From: Palsa-504 sp963744575 | GTDB lineage: Bacteria > Actinomycetota > Actinomycetes > Streptosporangiales > Streptosporangiaceae | Assembly (NCBI GenBank): GCA_963744575.1 | Contig: CAVUUF010000004.1 | Location: forward strand, 67,920 to 131,919 | Direction: 5' to 3' | Length of the DNA stretch: 64,000 nt | Shown: in pieces, positions 45,676 through 55,224 of the stretch | Layout: every line of letters starts with the position of its first letter | How positions within the stretch are numbered: the stretch's first letter is position 1 | Position numbers and translations under genes: made by a program | The notes under the pieces: model-generated | What the model saw: only the letters and a program-made list of their open reading frames with translations | Databases searched by the model: none | What the model was told of the DNA's origin: nothing

Positions 45676-46866
45676 GTGAATCTTGAAGCTGATCGCGTGG
45701 CCGACCTGGCGGCCCGACCGCTCAGCGCGCTGACCAGGCGCGACGTGGCGCTGGCGCTTCTCACCGTGCCGGCGGCGGAGGCGCTCGCCTCGCTGCCCGG
45801 CATCCGGCGGGGGATGCTCGCGGCCGGCAACCCGCTGTCCGCGGTGTTCTGGTCGTCGGCGGAGGCCATCCTGCACAAGATCGCCGACGGCGACGCCACC
45901 GTCGGGGACGTCAGGACGTGGCTGGAAGCCACCGGGACCGAGCCGAAGGGGATGATCGGCCTGCACGTGTGGGACGAGCAGTCCGAGCGCAGCCAGCTCG
46001 CCGCGGAGATGCACACCCGCCTGGTCAGCCACCTGGAAGAGCGGCTGGCGGCGGGCGAGATCGACCCCGATCTGCTGGTGGCGGCCGATCCGGCCGCCTG
46101 CCGGGCCTACATCGAGCTGCAGGAGCGGTGGATGACCTCGCCGCTGCCCGACGGCCGGGTCCCGATGGACGCGCTGCTCGACGAGGAGGACGAGGAGCTG
46201 TTCGCCGAGTGGGACGCCGCCGACGCCGAGGCGCTGGCCGCGATCCGGGCCGTGCTCGACCGGGTGGGCGACCGCCAGCGGCCGTCCGAGGAACTGGCCC
46301 GCGCCGCCGCGCGGCTGCGCCAGGACATCTCCCGGCCCGGCTGGCCGGGCCGGCTGCTCAAGGCGTGCAGCGGGCTGCGCCCCAAGCGGCTGCCCGCCGA
46401 CGACACCGAGCTGTGGCTCCGGGTGGCGACGGGCGTGGCGTCCCCGGCGGAACCCGACCTGGGCCGGCCCGGTGGTGACGAGCTGGAAAGCCAGCTGGCC
46501 GCCATCTGCGCCATCGATCACTTCGACTGGCTGGCGGTGATCACCGCGCTGGCCGAAGGAGGGCCGGGCACCGCCGCGTCGGCCGCCGACCTGGCCGGGT
46601 ACGTGCGCGATTATGACCCGGAGGACACCGCCGGCGCGGACGACGCGGACGACGGGCCCGACCAGGACGATGACGACTATGTGTTCCTCGACGAGGACGA
46701 CGAATTCGACGACCTCACCATGGAGAGCATGTTCCTGCCGGTCACCTCGCTGTGGCGGGTAATCGGCGCGATCGACGACGACGAGCGGCTGACCCGGCTG
46801 GGCTGGTGGGGCCTGCCCGAGGCCATGCTCCGCGTCTGGGCCCCGACGGGCGGCGCGCCAGCCTAG
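45676..46866 (+). CDS. Acidic hypothetical protein next to SNF2/SWIM genes
   Basis: The product has 396 residues from GTG at 45676, just outside the IS left end. The N-terminal half is helical (RRDVALALLTVPAAEALASL, ERSQLAAEMHTRLVSHLEER); residues about 310-350 are strongly acidic (DAGADDADDGPDQDDDD-type), and the end is DDERLTRLGWWGLPEAMLRVW. The frame is open upstream through the IS end, so the true start may have been lost to the insertion; the GGAGG of the IS palindrome lies 3 bases before this GTG. It ends overlapping the SWIM gene by 4 bases, tail to tail. I recognise no domain. Confidence 0.65.
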   Translation: MNLEADRVADLAARPLSALTRRDVALALLTVPAAEALASLPGIRRGMLAAGNPLSAVFWSSAEAILHKIADGDATVGDVRTWLEATGTEPKGMIGLHVWDEQSERSQLAAEMHTRLVSHLEERLAAGEIDPDLLVAADPAACRAYIELQERWMTSPLPDGRVPMDALLDEEDEELFAEWDAADAEALAAIRAVLDRVGDRQRPSEELARAAARLRQDISRPGWPGRLLKACSGLRPKRLPADDTELWLRVATGVASPAEPDLGRPGGDELESQLAAICAIDHFDWLAVITALAEGGPGTAASAADLAGYVRDYDPEDTAGADDADDGPDQDDDDYVFLDEDDEFDDLTMESMFLPVTSLWRVIGAIDDDERLTRLGWWGLPEAMLRVWAPTGGAPA

Positions 46867-47744
46867 AGCTGCCCGAGCGCCGGAGGCTCACCGGGGCCTT
46901 CGGCTTCGTCCGCGGCGAGCCGCTGGTAGCCGGGGCCCAGCACTTCGGCCAGGTCCTTCCCCCTGACCCGCACCGGCGGCGGCGGGAACATGCGCAGCAG
47001 CAGGTCGGGGGCGGCGGAGTCAGGCGCCGCGACCAGCGCCCGCAGCCGGGCCGGGCTCAGCCCGGGCGCCCAGAACGTCTCCAGGCATTCGGCCAGCGGG
47101 CGGGCCGGGACGTCCAGGACGTCCGGCCCGGATCCGGGGCCGGGGTCCGCCTGGCCCCGGATCCGGCGCAGCGCCGCGAGCAGGTCGTCGCGGCCCTGGC
47201 CGCGCCAGGCCAGCATGCCGAACGGGTCCCGGTCGAACTCCTCGGCCAGCACGTAGCAGACCGCGGCCAGGTGCTTGCACGGCACGCCCCAGTCCGGGCA
47301 GCTGCAGTGCATGTCCAGGTCCGCGGCCGACCGGGGGAACAGCGGCGTGCCGCACTCGGCGAAGACCTCCTCGATCTCGTGCGGCATCTCGCCCGCGAGC
47401 AGCTTGGCCCGGAACAGCGCCTGGCTGGCCAGGCGGTCCTGGACCCGCCGCCACTGGGCGGTGGTGAGCGGCAGCACGCCGATCCGGACCTGATAGGGCC
47501 GCACCCGCGAGCCCTGCACCCGGGCGGTGACCTTCCCCTGGGACAGCTTGAAGTCGAGCACCTGCCCGGCCCGGGCGTAGCTGCGGCCGCGGGCCAGCCG
47601 GCCGCTCATGCCGTACGACTCGAGCACGCCGATGAACCGCCGCGACCACCACTGCTCGCCGATGGCGCCGCGCTTGCTCCTGGCCTTGATCCCGCCGTCG
47701 ACCCGGATCGGGCGCGAAGGAGGCGGCCAGTGCTCCCAGCTCAT
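46863..47744 (-). CDS. SWIM zinc-finger protein
   Basis: The product has 293 residues. The SWIM motif CxCx(n)CxH appears as MHCSCPDWGVPCKHLAAVCY near residue 155. The start MSWEHWPPPSRPIRVDGGIK and the block WWSRRFIGVLESYGMSGRLARG are typical of actinobacterial SWIM partners of SNF2 helicases. SWIM domains bind DNA or proteins. Its ATG overlaps the SNF2 stop (ATGA at 47741-47744), so the two proteins are co-translated and probably act together. Confidence 0.9.
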   Translation of the reverse strand: MSWEHWPPPSRPIRVDGGIKARSKRGAIGEQWWSRRFIGVLESYGMSGRLARGRSYARAGQVLDFKLSQGKVTARVQGSRVRPYQVRIGVLPLTTAQWRRVQDRLASQALFRAKLLAGEMPHEIEEVFAECGTPLFPRSAADLDMHCSCPDWGVPCKHLAAVCYVLAEEFDRDPFGMLAWRGQGRDDLLAALRRIRGQADPGPGSGPDVLDVPARPLAECLETFWAPGLSPARLRALVAAPDSAAPDLLLRMFPPPPVRVRGKDLAEVLGPGYQRLAADEAEGPGEPPALGQL

Positions 47745-50700
47745 TGGCTCACCGCGTCCGGGGACAGGGTCAGCACGGACCGCAGGTCGTCGACGGACAG
47801 CTCGGTGAGCCAGCTTTCCCCGGTGCCGACGATCTGCTCGGCCAGGGCCTTCTTCTCCTCGATCATGGCGTCGATCCGCTCTTCCAGGGTGCCGACGCAG
47901 ACGAACTTCCGCACCTGGACGTTCCGGCGCTGGCCGATGCGGAACGCCCGGTCGGTCGCCTGGTCCTCCACGGCCGGGTTCCACCACCGGTCGACGTGGA
48001 TCACGTGGCTGGCCGCGGTCAGGTTGAGACCGGTGCCGCCTGCCTTCAGCGACAGCAGGAACAGGGCCGGCTCGTCCAGTTCGCCGAACGACGCCACCAT
48101 GGCGTCGCGCTGCTTCTTGGTCGTGCCGCCGTGCAGGAACAGCACGGGGCAGCCGAGCCTGGCCGCCAGGTGCGGCTGGAGCATCCGGCCGAACTCGGCG
48201 TACTGGGTGAAGCACAGCGCCTTGTCGCCCTCGGCCACGATCTCGTCGCAGATCTCCTCGAGCCGGGCCAGCTTGCCGGACCGCCCCGGCAGCCGCGATC
48301 CGTCGCCGAGCAGGTGCGCCGGGTGGTTGCAGACCTGCTTGAGCTTGGCCATCGTGGCCAGCACCAGGCCACGGCGGCTGATGTCGTCGGCCGCGTCCTC
48401 GATCCGGCTGAGCATGTCGGCGACCGTGGCCTGGTACAGGCTGGCCTGCTCGGCGGTGAGGTTGCACCAGATCTTCATCTCCTGCTTGTCCGGCAGGTCG
48501 GAGATGATCGTCTTGTCCGTCTTCAGGCGGCGGAGCACGAACGGCTGGGTCACCCGCTTGAGGGCCCGCGCCGCGTCCGGCGAGCCGTGCCGCTCGATCG
48601 GGATGGCGTACCGCTCGCGGAACTTCCCGGCCGGCCCGAGCAGGCCGGGGTTGGTGAACTCCATGATCGACCACAGCTCGGACAGCCGGTTCTCCACCGG
48701 TGTCCCGGTCAGCGCGATCCGGGCGGCGGCGGGCAGCCCGCGGACCGCCCGGGCCTGCCTGGTGGCGTGGTTCTTGATGTTCTGCGCCTCGTCGCAGACC
48801 ACCCGGGCCCAGGTCACCTGGCCAAGCGCGGCCTGGTCCCTGGTGGCGACACCGTAGCTGGTGATGACCAGGTTCGCGTCGGCCAGGGCCGCGGCCAGCG
48901 AGTCGCCGTCCAGCCGGTCCGCGCCGTGATGCACGTGTACCCGCAGGCCGGGGGTGAACCGCGCCGCCTCGCGCTGCCAGTTGCCGACCAGCGACATCGG
49001 GCACACCAGCAGCGTGGGGCCGACGTCCTCGGCACCGCGGGCCGCGATGAGCGACAGCAGCTGGATCGTCTTGCCCAGGCCCATGTCGTCGGCCAGGATG
49101 CCGCCCAGGCCCAGTTCGCCCAGGAAGGACAGCCAGGACAGGCCGCGTTCCTGGTAGGGGCGCAGCTGGCCGGCGAACCCGGCGGGCGTCGCCATCGACC
49201 GCAGCCGCCGGTCGGCCTGGCCGGAGAGCAGATCGCCCAGCCAGCCGTCGGCGTCCACGCCGACCAGCGGGACCTCGGCGCCCGCGTGGCCCAGCCCGAG
49301 CCCGGCCGTCAGCGCGCCGGCCGCGGTCATCGTCCCGGACTGCTGGCGCTCGAGGAACTTCAGCGCCGCCTTCAGATGCGCGTCGTCCAGCTCGACCCAC
49401 TGGCCGCGCAGCCGGACCAGCGGGACCTTCAGCCGGGCCAGCTCCTCCAGTTCGGCCGGGTCGAGCGCCTCGTCGCCCACGGCCACGTCGTACCGGAAGT
49501 TCACCAGGTCATCCAGGCCGAACTTGGCGCCGGTGACCGACGTGCCGGACGGCGTCTGCGACCGCGTGGTCAGCTTCAGCCCGAGGCGGGCCTTGCGGAC
49601 CCAGTCGGGCAGCAGCACGCCGAACCCGGCGCCGGCCAGCAGCGGCCCGGTCTCCTTCAGGAACCGGAAGGCGCCCGCCGTGTCCAGTTCCACCAGGGCC
49701 GGGGCCGCCGCGCGCAGCGCGCCCTCGAGCTCGCCGAAGAGCCGGGCGGCGGCGCCCAGGCCAGCCAGCAGCTCCTCCACCGGATCGCGGCCGGCGGATA
49801 GCCCGGTCCCGTGGCCGGTCCAGACATCGGCCGCGGAAACCATCAGGCTCGGATCGTCGGCGGACTGCAGCGCGAACTCGACCCGCCACGGGCCGGCCTC
49901 CGGCTGGGCCGGGCCCGCGGACTCCGCCGCCGGCCGGGGGGCTGCGCGGGCTCGGCGAGCCGGAAACAGGTGCGCACCGGGCCGGCCGGGATGCGGGCGC
50001 CGTCCCGCCACGCGTCGAGTTCGGCGGCCAGCTCGGCCGCCTCGGCCTCATCCTGCGGCGTCGCCACCTCGACGCGGGCGTCGGTCGTGGTCAGGGCCAG
50101 CACGTACCGTTCGGCGACCGGCAGCCGGGCCGGGGCCCGGCCGCGCCTCGCGGGCAGCAGCGGAGCCGGCAGCCGGGTCCGCGCGGCGGCGTCGGCGAAG
50201 GCGTCGAGGACGTCGCCGAGCAACGATCCCGGGGCCTGCCCCCCGGCCGCCCGGCACGACGGGGGCATCGCCGCCGCCAGGTCGCGGGCGCGCTGCGCGT
50301 CGGCACCGCCGAGCACCGGGCGCCACCGGGCCGCGTAGCGGTCGCCCTCGGCCTCCAGCACGGGCAGCACCCGGCCGCGCGCGGCCAGGCCGGCCGCGAA
50401 GCGGGCCACCGAAGCCAGGTAGGACAGCGACCCGCCGGCGAGCGCGGCGTCTTGCGGCTGGCCGAAGCCGCCGAGCGCGGCGAGCGCGGCCGCGGGGCCG
50501 AAGGCGAGCACCGGCACCCGCCAGCTGGCCAGCGACACGCGGCCGCGCCTGGGCGCCGCAGGCGGCTCCGGGCGGAGGAGTTCGGGCGAGGCCAGCGGCC
50601 CGCCGCCGGCCGTGGGCAGCTGCAGGGTCAGCTCGTGCTGGACGCCCTTGCGGGCGGCGTCACCGACCTCGCCGGACCATCCGGCCAGCGTGTCGGCCAG

Positions 50701-50841
50701 CTCGGCGGCCTGGCACGCGAACGGGTGCGGCCGCGGCAGGTCGAGGCCGGCCGGCCCGGATCCGGACGCCGACGGCAGGTCCGGGTCCTCGGCCCACAGG
50801 CAGAGCGCGCCGTGCGCCCAGATCCCGTGGATAACGCGCAT
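47741..50841 (-). CDS. SNF2/RAD54-family ATPase, frame broken near 49940
   Basis: Joined across one break, the protein has about 1030 residues. The N-terminal 300 (from ATG 50841, MRVIHGIWAHGALCLWAEDP) match the accessory region of bacterial SNF2 proteins. A run of six Gs at 49936-49941 is where one added base joins AEPAQPP to RPAAESAGPAQPE. The ATPase core follows in the second frame: DDMGLGKTIQLLSLIA, VCDEAQNIKNH, and the C-lobe HVDRWWNPAVEDQATDRAFRIGQ with the arginine finger. It would remodel protein-DNA complexes. It is the first gene of a two-gene operon with the SWIM protein. Confidence 0.9.
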
Positions 50842-50923
50842 GCTGTGTCTTTCTCGCTGACGCCTGTCTCAGCACGCTAACAGCGACCCGGCGGGCACGC
50901 GCCGCGAACCGCCGGCGCCGGGC

Positions 50924-51139
50924 CTACTGGGGCGTTTCCTGCTTGGTTGTCTCGTCCTTCCCCGGGGCGCTCCCGGCCTCCGGGGTGATCTTGCGGAACT
51001 GCTTGTTCATCGACCGGAGCAGGAAGACCAGGGCGACGCCCATGGCCGCGACCACGAGGAACCCGAGTACTCCCGGGGTCACGTCGTTGACCGTGGAGGA
51101 GGAGGACGCGGCGACGGCCGCAAGCACACCGAACGTCAA
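50924..51139 (-). CDS. Small membrane protein downstream of mca
   Basis: The product has 71 residues. A short Ser/Thr-rich start is followed by one helix (GVLGFLVVAAMGVALVFLL) and a charged tail (RSMNKQFRKITPE, EDETTKQETPQ-like). The start is TTG and overlaps the mca stop as TTGA, which supports it despite the rare codon. A small membrane protein in this place beside mca is, as I recall, common in actinobacteria; function unknown. Confidence 0.7.
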   Translation of the reverse strand: MTFGVLAAVAASSSSTVNDVTPGVLGFLVVAAMGVALVFLLRSMNKQFRKITPEAGSAPGKDETTKQETPQ

Positions 51140-52053
51140 AGGCTCACCCTCTCCCGGATACCTGCGAACAGGTCATCCTCGGGCAGCTCGCTGTCCACGA
51201 CTGACCTAGCCAGATGATAGTCCTCCGTGGGCCACGCGGAGCGCTGGACGTCGAGCGGGCAGCGGAACCAGAAGCCGTCCGGGTCGACCTGGGTGGCGTG
51301 CGCCTTCAGCGCCTCGTCCCTGATCTCGAAGTAGTCCCCGCACGGCACCCTGGTCGTGATCTCCAGCTCGCGTCGCTCCTCGCCGTTCTTCGCTCCGTCT
51401 TTTTCCGGCCGGGCCGCCCATTCCTCGAAGATCTTCGTGTACGGGGACTCCAGCCCGCGGCGGAGCATCTCCTCGTGGAAGGCCACGAACTTGGCCCCGT
51501 GAAACGACACGAAGTAGTACAGCTTGAGCGGCTGCCAGGGCTCACCGGAATCCGGGTAGGCGTCCGGGTCGGCGGCGGCCTCGAACGCCGCCACGCTGAC
51601 CCGGTGGGTCATCACGTGATCGGGGTGCGGGTAGCCGCCGTTCTCGTCGTAGGTGAGCATCACGTGCGGCCGGAACTCGCGTATCGCGCGGACCAGCGGT
51701 TCGGCCGCCTCCTCGACCGGCACCAGCCCGAAGCTGCCCTCGGGCAGCGGCGGCTTAGGATCGCCTTCCGGCAGCCCCGAGTCGACGAACCCGAGAAAGC
51801 GCTGGTCAACCCCGAGGATCTGGCGGGCCCGCGCCATCTCCGCGCGCCGCACCGCGGCCATGCCGGCCTTGATCTCGGGCCGGTCCATCGCCGGGTTCAG
51901 GATGTCACCGCGTTCCCCCCCGGTCAGCGTGCAGACCAGGACCTGGGCGCCTTCCCGGACGTAGCGCGCCATGGTGGCGGCGCCCTTGCTCGACTCGTCG
52001 TCCGGGTGCGCGTGCACGGCCATCAGCCTGAGCTGGTCTCCTTCGCTCTGCAA
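51136..52053 (-). CDS. mca: Mycothiol S-conjugate amidase
   Basis: The 305-residue zinc amidase of the LmbE/PIG-L family cleaves mycothiol adducts so that mercapturic acids can be exported. The zinc site is AVHAHPDDESSKGAATMARY near residues 12-30, with the third ligand in the YPHPDHVMTHRVSV block near 145. LTGGERGDILNPAMDRPEI and PYTKIFEEWAARPEKD fit Mca rather than the shorter MshB. It shows that the host makes mycothiol. It is divergent from greA. Confidence 0.94.
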   Translation of the reverse strand: MQSEGDQLRLMAVHAHPDDESSKGAATMARYVREGAQVLVCTLTGGERGDILNPAMDRPEIKAGMAAVRRAEMARARQILGVDQRFLGFVDSGLPEGDPKPPLPEGSFGLVPVEEAAEPLVRAIREFRPHVMLTYDENGGYPHPDHVMTHRVSVAAFEAAADPDAYPDSGEPWQPLKLYYFVSFHGAKFVAFHEEMLRRGLESPYTKIFEEWAARPEKDGAKNGEERRELEITTRVPCGDYFEIRDEALKAHATQVDPDGFWFRCPLDVQRSAWPTEDYHLARSVVDSELPEDDLFAGIRERVSL

Positions 52054-52275
52054 CGGTGTTCTCCCTCGTCGACCTTCAGCGCGGCCACAACTGTTTCAGT
52101 CCCGCAACACCCGTTCGCCCGCGTGACATTCCCCGTTCCCGGGCCCGTTGGCCGGGGCGCGCCCATTTGACTAGTTCGCTTTGGTCGCCGACGCTAGTTA
52201 GCCTCAAGAGATTACCCCGAGGACCGACCATGGTCCCGCGGACTTGCAAGTCCTGCGCAGTACCGAGGAGTGCCC

Positions 52276-52776
52276 GTGACTGAGACGCGCGATGCTAGCG
52301 TCACCTGGCTGACCCAGGAGGCGTTTGACCGGCTCAAAGCCGAACTTGATCACCTCTCGGGCCCGGGGCGCGCCGACATCGCGAAGAAGATCGAGGCCGC
52401 CCGGGAGGAAGGGGACCTGCGTGAGAACGGCGGTTATCACGCGGCCAAGGATGAGCAGGGCCAGATCGAGGCGCGGATCATCGTCCTGCAGCACATCCTG
52501 GAGAACGCCCGCGTCGGCGGGCCGCCGCGCACCGACGGCGTGGTCGGCCCGGGCATGACGGTCACCATCCGGTTCGTCAAGGACGACGACGAGGTGACCT
52601 TCCTGCTCGCCTCCCGGGAGGAGAGCGGCTCGCCGATCGACGTCTACTCGCCCAAGTCCCCGCTGGGCGCCGCCATCATGGGCAAGAAGGTGGGCGAGCA
52701 GGCCACCTACTCGCTGCCCAACGGCCGGGCCAACACGGTGGAGATCCTGGAGGCGGTCCCCTACGTCGGAGGCTGA
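52276..52776 (+). CDS. greA: Transcription elongation factor GreA
   Basis: The product has 166 residues. The N-terminal coiled coil carries the acidic tip: IAKKIEAAREEGDLRENGGYHAAKDEQ, with the DLxEN loop that reaches into RNA polymerase and triggers cleavage of backtracked RNA. The C-terminal FKBP-like part includes SPLGAAIMGKKVGEQATYSL. GTG at 52276 is preferred over one at 52270 because GAGGAG sits 5 bases upstream. A strong hairpin follows the gene. Confidence 0.96.
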   Translation: MTETRDASVTWLTQEAFDRLKAELDHLSGPGRADIAKKIEAAREEGDLRENGGYHAAKDEQGQIEARIIVLQHILENARVGGPPRTDGVVGPGMTVTIRFVKDDDEVTFLLASREESGSPIDVYSPKSPLGAAIMGKKVGEQATYSLPNGRANTVEILEAVPYVGG

Positions 52777-52794
52777 CGGTCAGATCCTCAGGCC

Positions 52795-52829
52795 GAACGG
52801 GCCGCGGTGACTGCCTCCGCGGCCCGTTC
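52795..52829. terminator. Bidirectional terminator between greA and MFS gene
   Basis: GAACGGGCCGCGG and CCGCGGCCCGTTC are exact 13-base arms around a 9-base loop, in the 79-base gap between two convergent genes. Confidence 0.75.
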
Positions 52830-52855
52830 GTGCGGTCACCGGGTCGCCGCGCTCG

Positions 52856-54478
52856 TCAGGACACGAGTTCCGGCTCGCTGGCGGGCTGGCCGGCTTCTGG
52901 GGGCGACACCCGGCCGCGCAGCGGGACCTCCTTGATGAACCAGGCCAGCACGAAGATGAGCACCGCGGCAGGCAGCGCCCAGACGAACACGCCCTGAACG
53001 GCGTGCGCGATCGCGTAGAACACGTCGTGCTTGATGACCGCGGGCAGCCGGTCGACCGTGGCCGGGTCGAGCTGGCCGCCGCCCGCGCTGACGTGCGCGC
53101 CGGTTCCGGCCGCGCTGGCCAGCAACTCGGTCAGCCGGTGGGCGAAGACGGCGCCGAACGCGGCCACGCCGAGCGAGCCGCCGATCTGCTGGAAGAACAT
53201 CCGGGCGCTGCTGGCCACGCCCATGTCCTTCTGCTCCACGCTGTTCTGCGCGATCAGCGAGACCATCTGCATGAGGAAGCCCATGCCGAGGCCGAGGACC
53301 ACGTAGTACAGCTCCGAGGTGAGCCGCGTGGTGCTCACGTCCAGGCCGGTGAGCAGGAACATGCCGAGGCCCATGATGGCCCCGCCGAGGATGGGGAAGA
53401 TCTTGTACCGGCCGGTCCTGGTGGTCACCTGGCCGGCCACGATCGAGGTGATGGTCACGCCCACCATCATCGGCGTCAGCATCAGCCCGCTCACGGTGGG
53501 CGACGCGCCCTGGACCGTCTGCTGGTACAGCGGCAGGAACGTCAGCGCGCCGAACATGGCCAGGCCGGTGAGGAAGGTCAGGCTCATGGTGAGCGAGAAG
53601 TTCCTGTTCCGGAACACGCGCAGCGGCAGGATCGGCTCCGCCACCCGCAGCTCGACCACGCAGAACGCGGCGGTGGCCGCGACCGCCAGCAGGGCGAGGC
53701 CGATGATCTGCCCCGAGCCCCAGCGGTACTCAGTGCCGCCCCAGGTGGCCAGCAGGACGAGCGAGACCGCGGCCAGGGCGAGCAGGCCGCCGCCGAGGTA
53801 GTCGACCTTGTGGTTGACCCGCTTGGCGGGCAGGTGCAGGGTGGAGATGATGTAGACCAGCGCCGCCCCGCCCACCGGCAGGTTGATGTAGAAGATCCAG
53901 CGCCAGGAGAAGTTCTCGGTGATGAAGCCGCCGATCAGCGGGCCGCCGATGGTGGCGAGCATCATCACGACCATCATGTAGCTCATGTAGCGGCCGCGCT
54001 CGCGCGGCGCCACGATGTCGCCGAGCGTCGCCATCGCGCCGACCATCAGGCCGCCCGCGCCCAGGCCTTGCAGCGCGCGGAACGCGATGAGCTCCGCCAT
54101 CGAATGCGACAGGCCGGACAGCGCCGAACCGATCAGGAAAATGATGATCGCGACGACGAAGAACTTCTTCCGCCCGTACATGTCGCCGAGCTTGCCGTAG
54201 AACGGCGTGACGACCAGGGACGCGAGAATGTAGGCGGTCACCACCCAGGACAGGTGCGCGACCCCGCCGAGGTCGCCCACGATCCGCGGCAGCGCGGTGC
54301 TCACGATGAGGTTGTCCAGCATGGCCAGCAGGATGGCCAGCAGCAGCCCCGGGAGCACGATGAGCACCTCGCGCGGGGCGAGGAACTGCCCGCTCGTGCC
54401 CGTGCCTGCCCCGGCCGCCTCCGGCCCGGTGCCATCCGGCCGGCCCGGCTGCGCCCCGTCCCTTGCCTCCGCCACCAA
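52856..54478 (-). CDS. MFS drug-efflux transporter, DHA2 (EmrB/QacA) family
   Basis: The product has 540 residues. After a 35-residue cytoplasmic Gly/Pro-rich start come 14 predicted helices. Motif D1 is LDNLIVSTALPRIV, motif A GKLGDMYGRKKFF, motif B around FRALQGLGAGGLM and motif C TIGGPLIGGFI, followed by WRWIFYINLPVGG. It would pump drugs out against protons. The TetR gene lies head to head with it, across two copies of a palindromic operator, so expression is probably induced by a TetR ligand. Confidence 0.93.
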   Translation of the reverse strand: MVAEARDGAQPGRPDGTGPEAAGAGTGTSGQFLAPREVLIVLPGLLLAILLAMLDNLIVSTALPRIVGDLGGVAHLSWVVTAYILASLVVTPFYGKLGDMYGRKKFFVVAIIIFLIGSALSGLSHSMAELIAFRALQGLGAGGLMVGAMATLGDIVAPRERGRYMSYMMVVMMLATIGGPLIGGFITENFSWRWIFYINLPVGGAALVYIISTLHLPAKRVNHKVDYLGGGLLALAAVSLVLLATWGGTEYRWGSGQIIGLALLAVAATAAFCVVELRVAEPILPLRVFRNRNFSLTMSLTFLTGLAMFGALTFLPLYQQTVQGASPTVSGLMLTPMMVGVTITSIVAGQVTTRTGRYKIFPILGGAIMGLGMFLLTGLDVSTTRLTSELYYVVLGLGMGFLMQMVSLIAQNSVEQKDMGVASSARMFFQQIGGSLGVAAFGAVFAHRLTELLASAAGTGAHVSAGGGQLDPATVDRLPAVIKHDVFYAIAHAVQGVFVWALPAAVLIFVLAWFIKEVPLRGRVSPPEAGQPASEPELVS

Positions 54479-54529
54479 TCCGCTCCTTCGACTCCGCCGT
54501 CTTCCCGTCCGCGTCCGGCCGCGTCGTTG

Positions 54530-54583
54530 ACTTACCGGCCGGCAAGTAACTATGCTAGGGCCGTAACTAACCGGCCGTCAAGT
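54530..54583. promoter_or_regulatory. Twin palindromic operators between MFS and TetR genes
   Basis: ACTTACCGGCCGGCAAGT (54530-54547) is symmetric as ACTTnCCGGCCGGnAAGT. ACTAACCGGCCGTCAAGT (54566-54583) is a weaker copy of the same motif, 36 bases further on. Both lie between the divergent MFS and TetR starts and have the size expected for TetR dimers. Confidence 0.75.
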
Positions 54584-54624
54584 AAATATGGCGGCCCCGG
54601 CTCCGTCTGAGGTGCGAACCGGAC

Positions 54625-55194
54625 ATGGATGACACGGCGCCCGCGCCGAGGACCGACACCAGGTCCCGGGTGCAGAAGGTGGCGCTGGAGCTCTTCGCCG
54701 AGCAGGGCTACGAGAAGACCTCCCTGCGCGAGATCGCCGAGCGCCTGGGCGTGACCAAGGCCGCCCTGTACTACCACTTCAAGTCCAAGGAAGACATCGT
54801 CCACAGCTTCACCGACGATTACTTCACCGAGATCGACGCCCTCCTGGACTGGGCCAGGGACCAGCCGCGGGGCCAGCAGACCCGCCTGGCGGTGCTCGAC
54901 CGCTACGTCGGCGTCGTGCTGTCCGGCAACGAGGTCTTCCGCTTCCTCGAGCAGAACCGGGCCGCGGTACAGGGCATGGAGGCGGGCAAGGAGCGCTTCG
55001 CCCGCTTCCGCGACCGCCTGGATGGGCTCGTCGAAGTGCTCGCCGGCCCCGATGCCGCGCTGCGGGACCGGGTGCGCGCCACCACCGCCGTGCTCTCCGT
55101 CGGAGCGACCTGCATTTTCTACCTGCAGGAAGTCGAGGACCGGGACAAGCTCCGGGCCATCGTCCTGGAGATGGCCACCGACCTGATCAGCTAG
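54625..55194 (+). CDS. TetR-family regulator of the divergent MFS exporter
   Basis: The product has 189 residues. The DNA-binding domain reads SRVQKVALELFAEQGYEKTS, LREIAERLGVTKAALYYHF and KSKEDIVHSF, the standard TetR signature at residues about 14-62. The ligand domain is all-helical and contains GATCIFYLQEVEDRDKLRAI near the end. The ATG at 54625 is 42 bases after the second operator. It probably represses both itself and the exporter. Confidence 0.94.
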   Translation: MDDTAPAPRTDTRSRVQKVALELFAEQGYEKTSLREIAERLGVTKAALYYHFKSKEDIVHSFTDDYFTEIDALLDWARDQPRGQQTRLAVLDRYVGVVLSGNEVFRFLEQNRAAVQGMEAGKERFARFRDRLDGLVEVLAGPDAALRDRVRATTAVLSVGATCIFYLQEVEDRDKLRAIVLEMATDLIS

Positions 55195-55203
55195 CACCCA
55201 GAT

Positions 55204-55219
55204 TGATGCGATAGCATCA
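55204..55219. promoter_or_regulatory. Inverted repeat before vapB (autoregulation site)
   Basis: TGATGC and GCATCA are exact arms around GATA, ending 5 bases before the vapB ATG. There is no ribosome-binding site in between, so the mRNA may be leaderless. The place suits VapBC self-repression. Confidence 0.6.
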
Positions 55220-55224
55220 GATGC

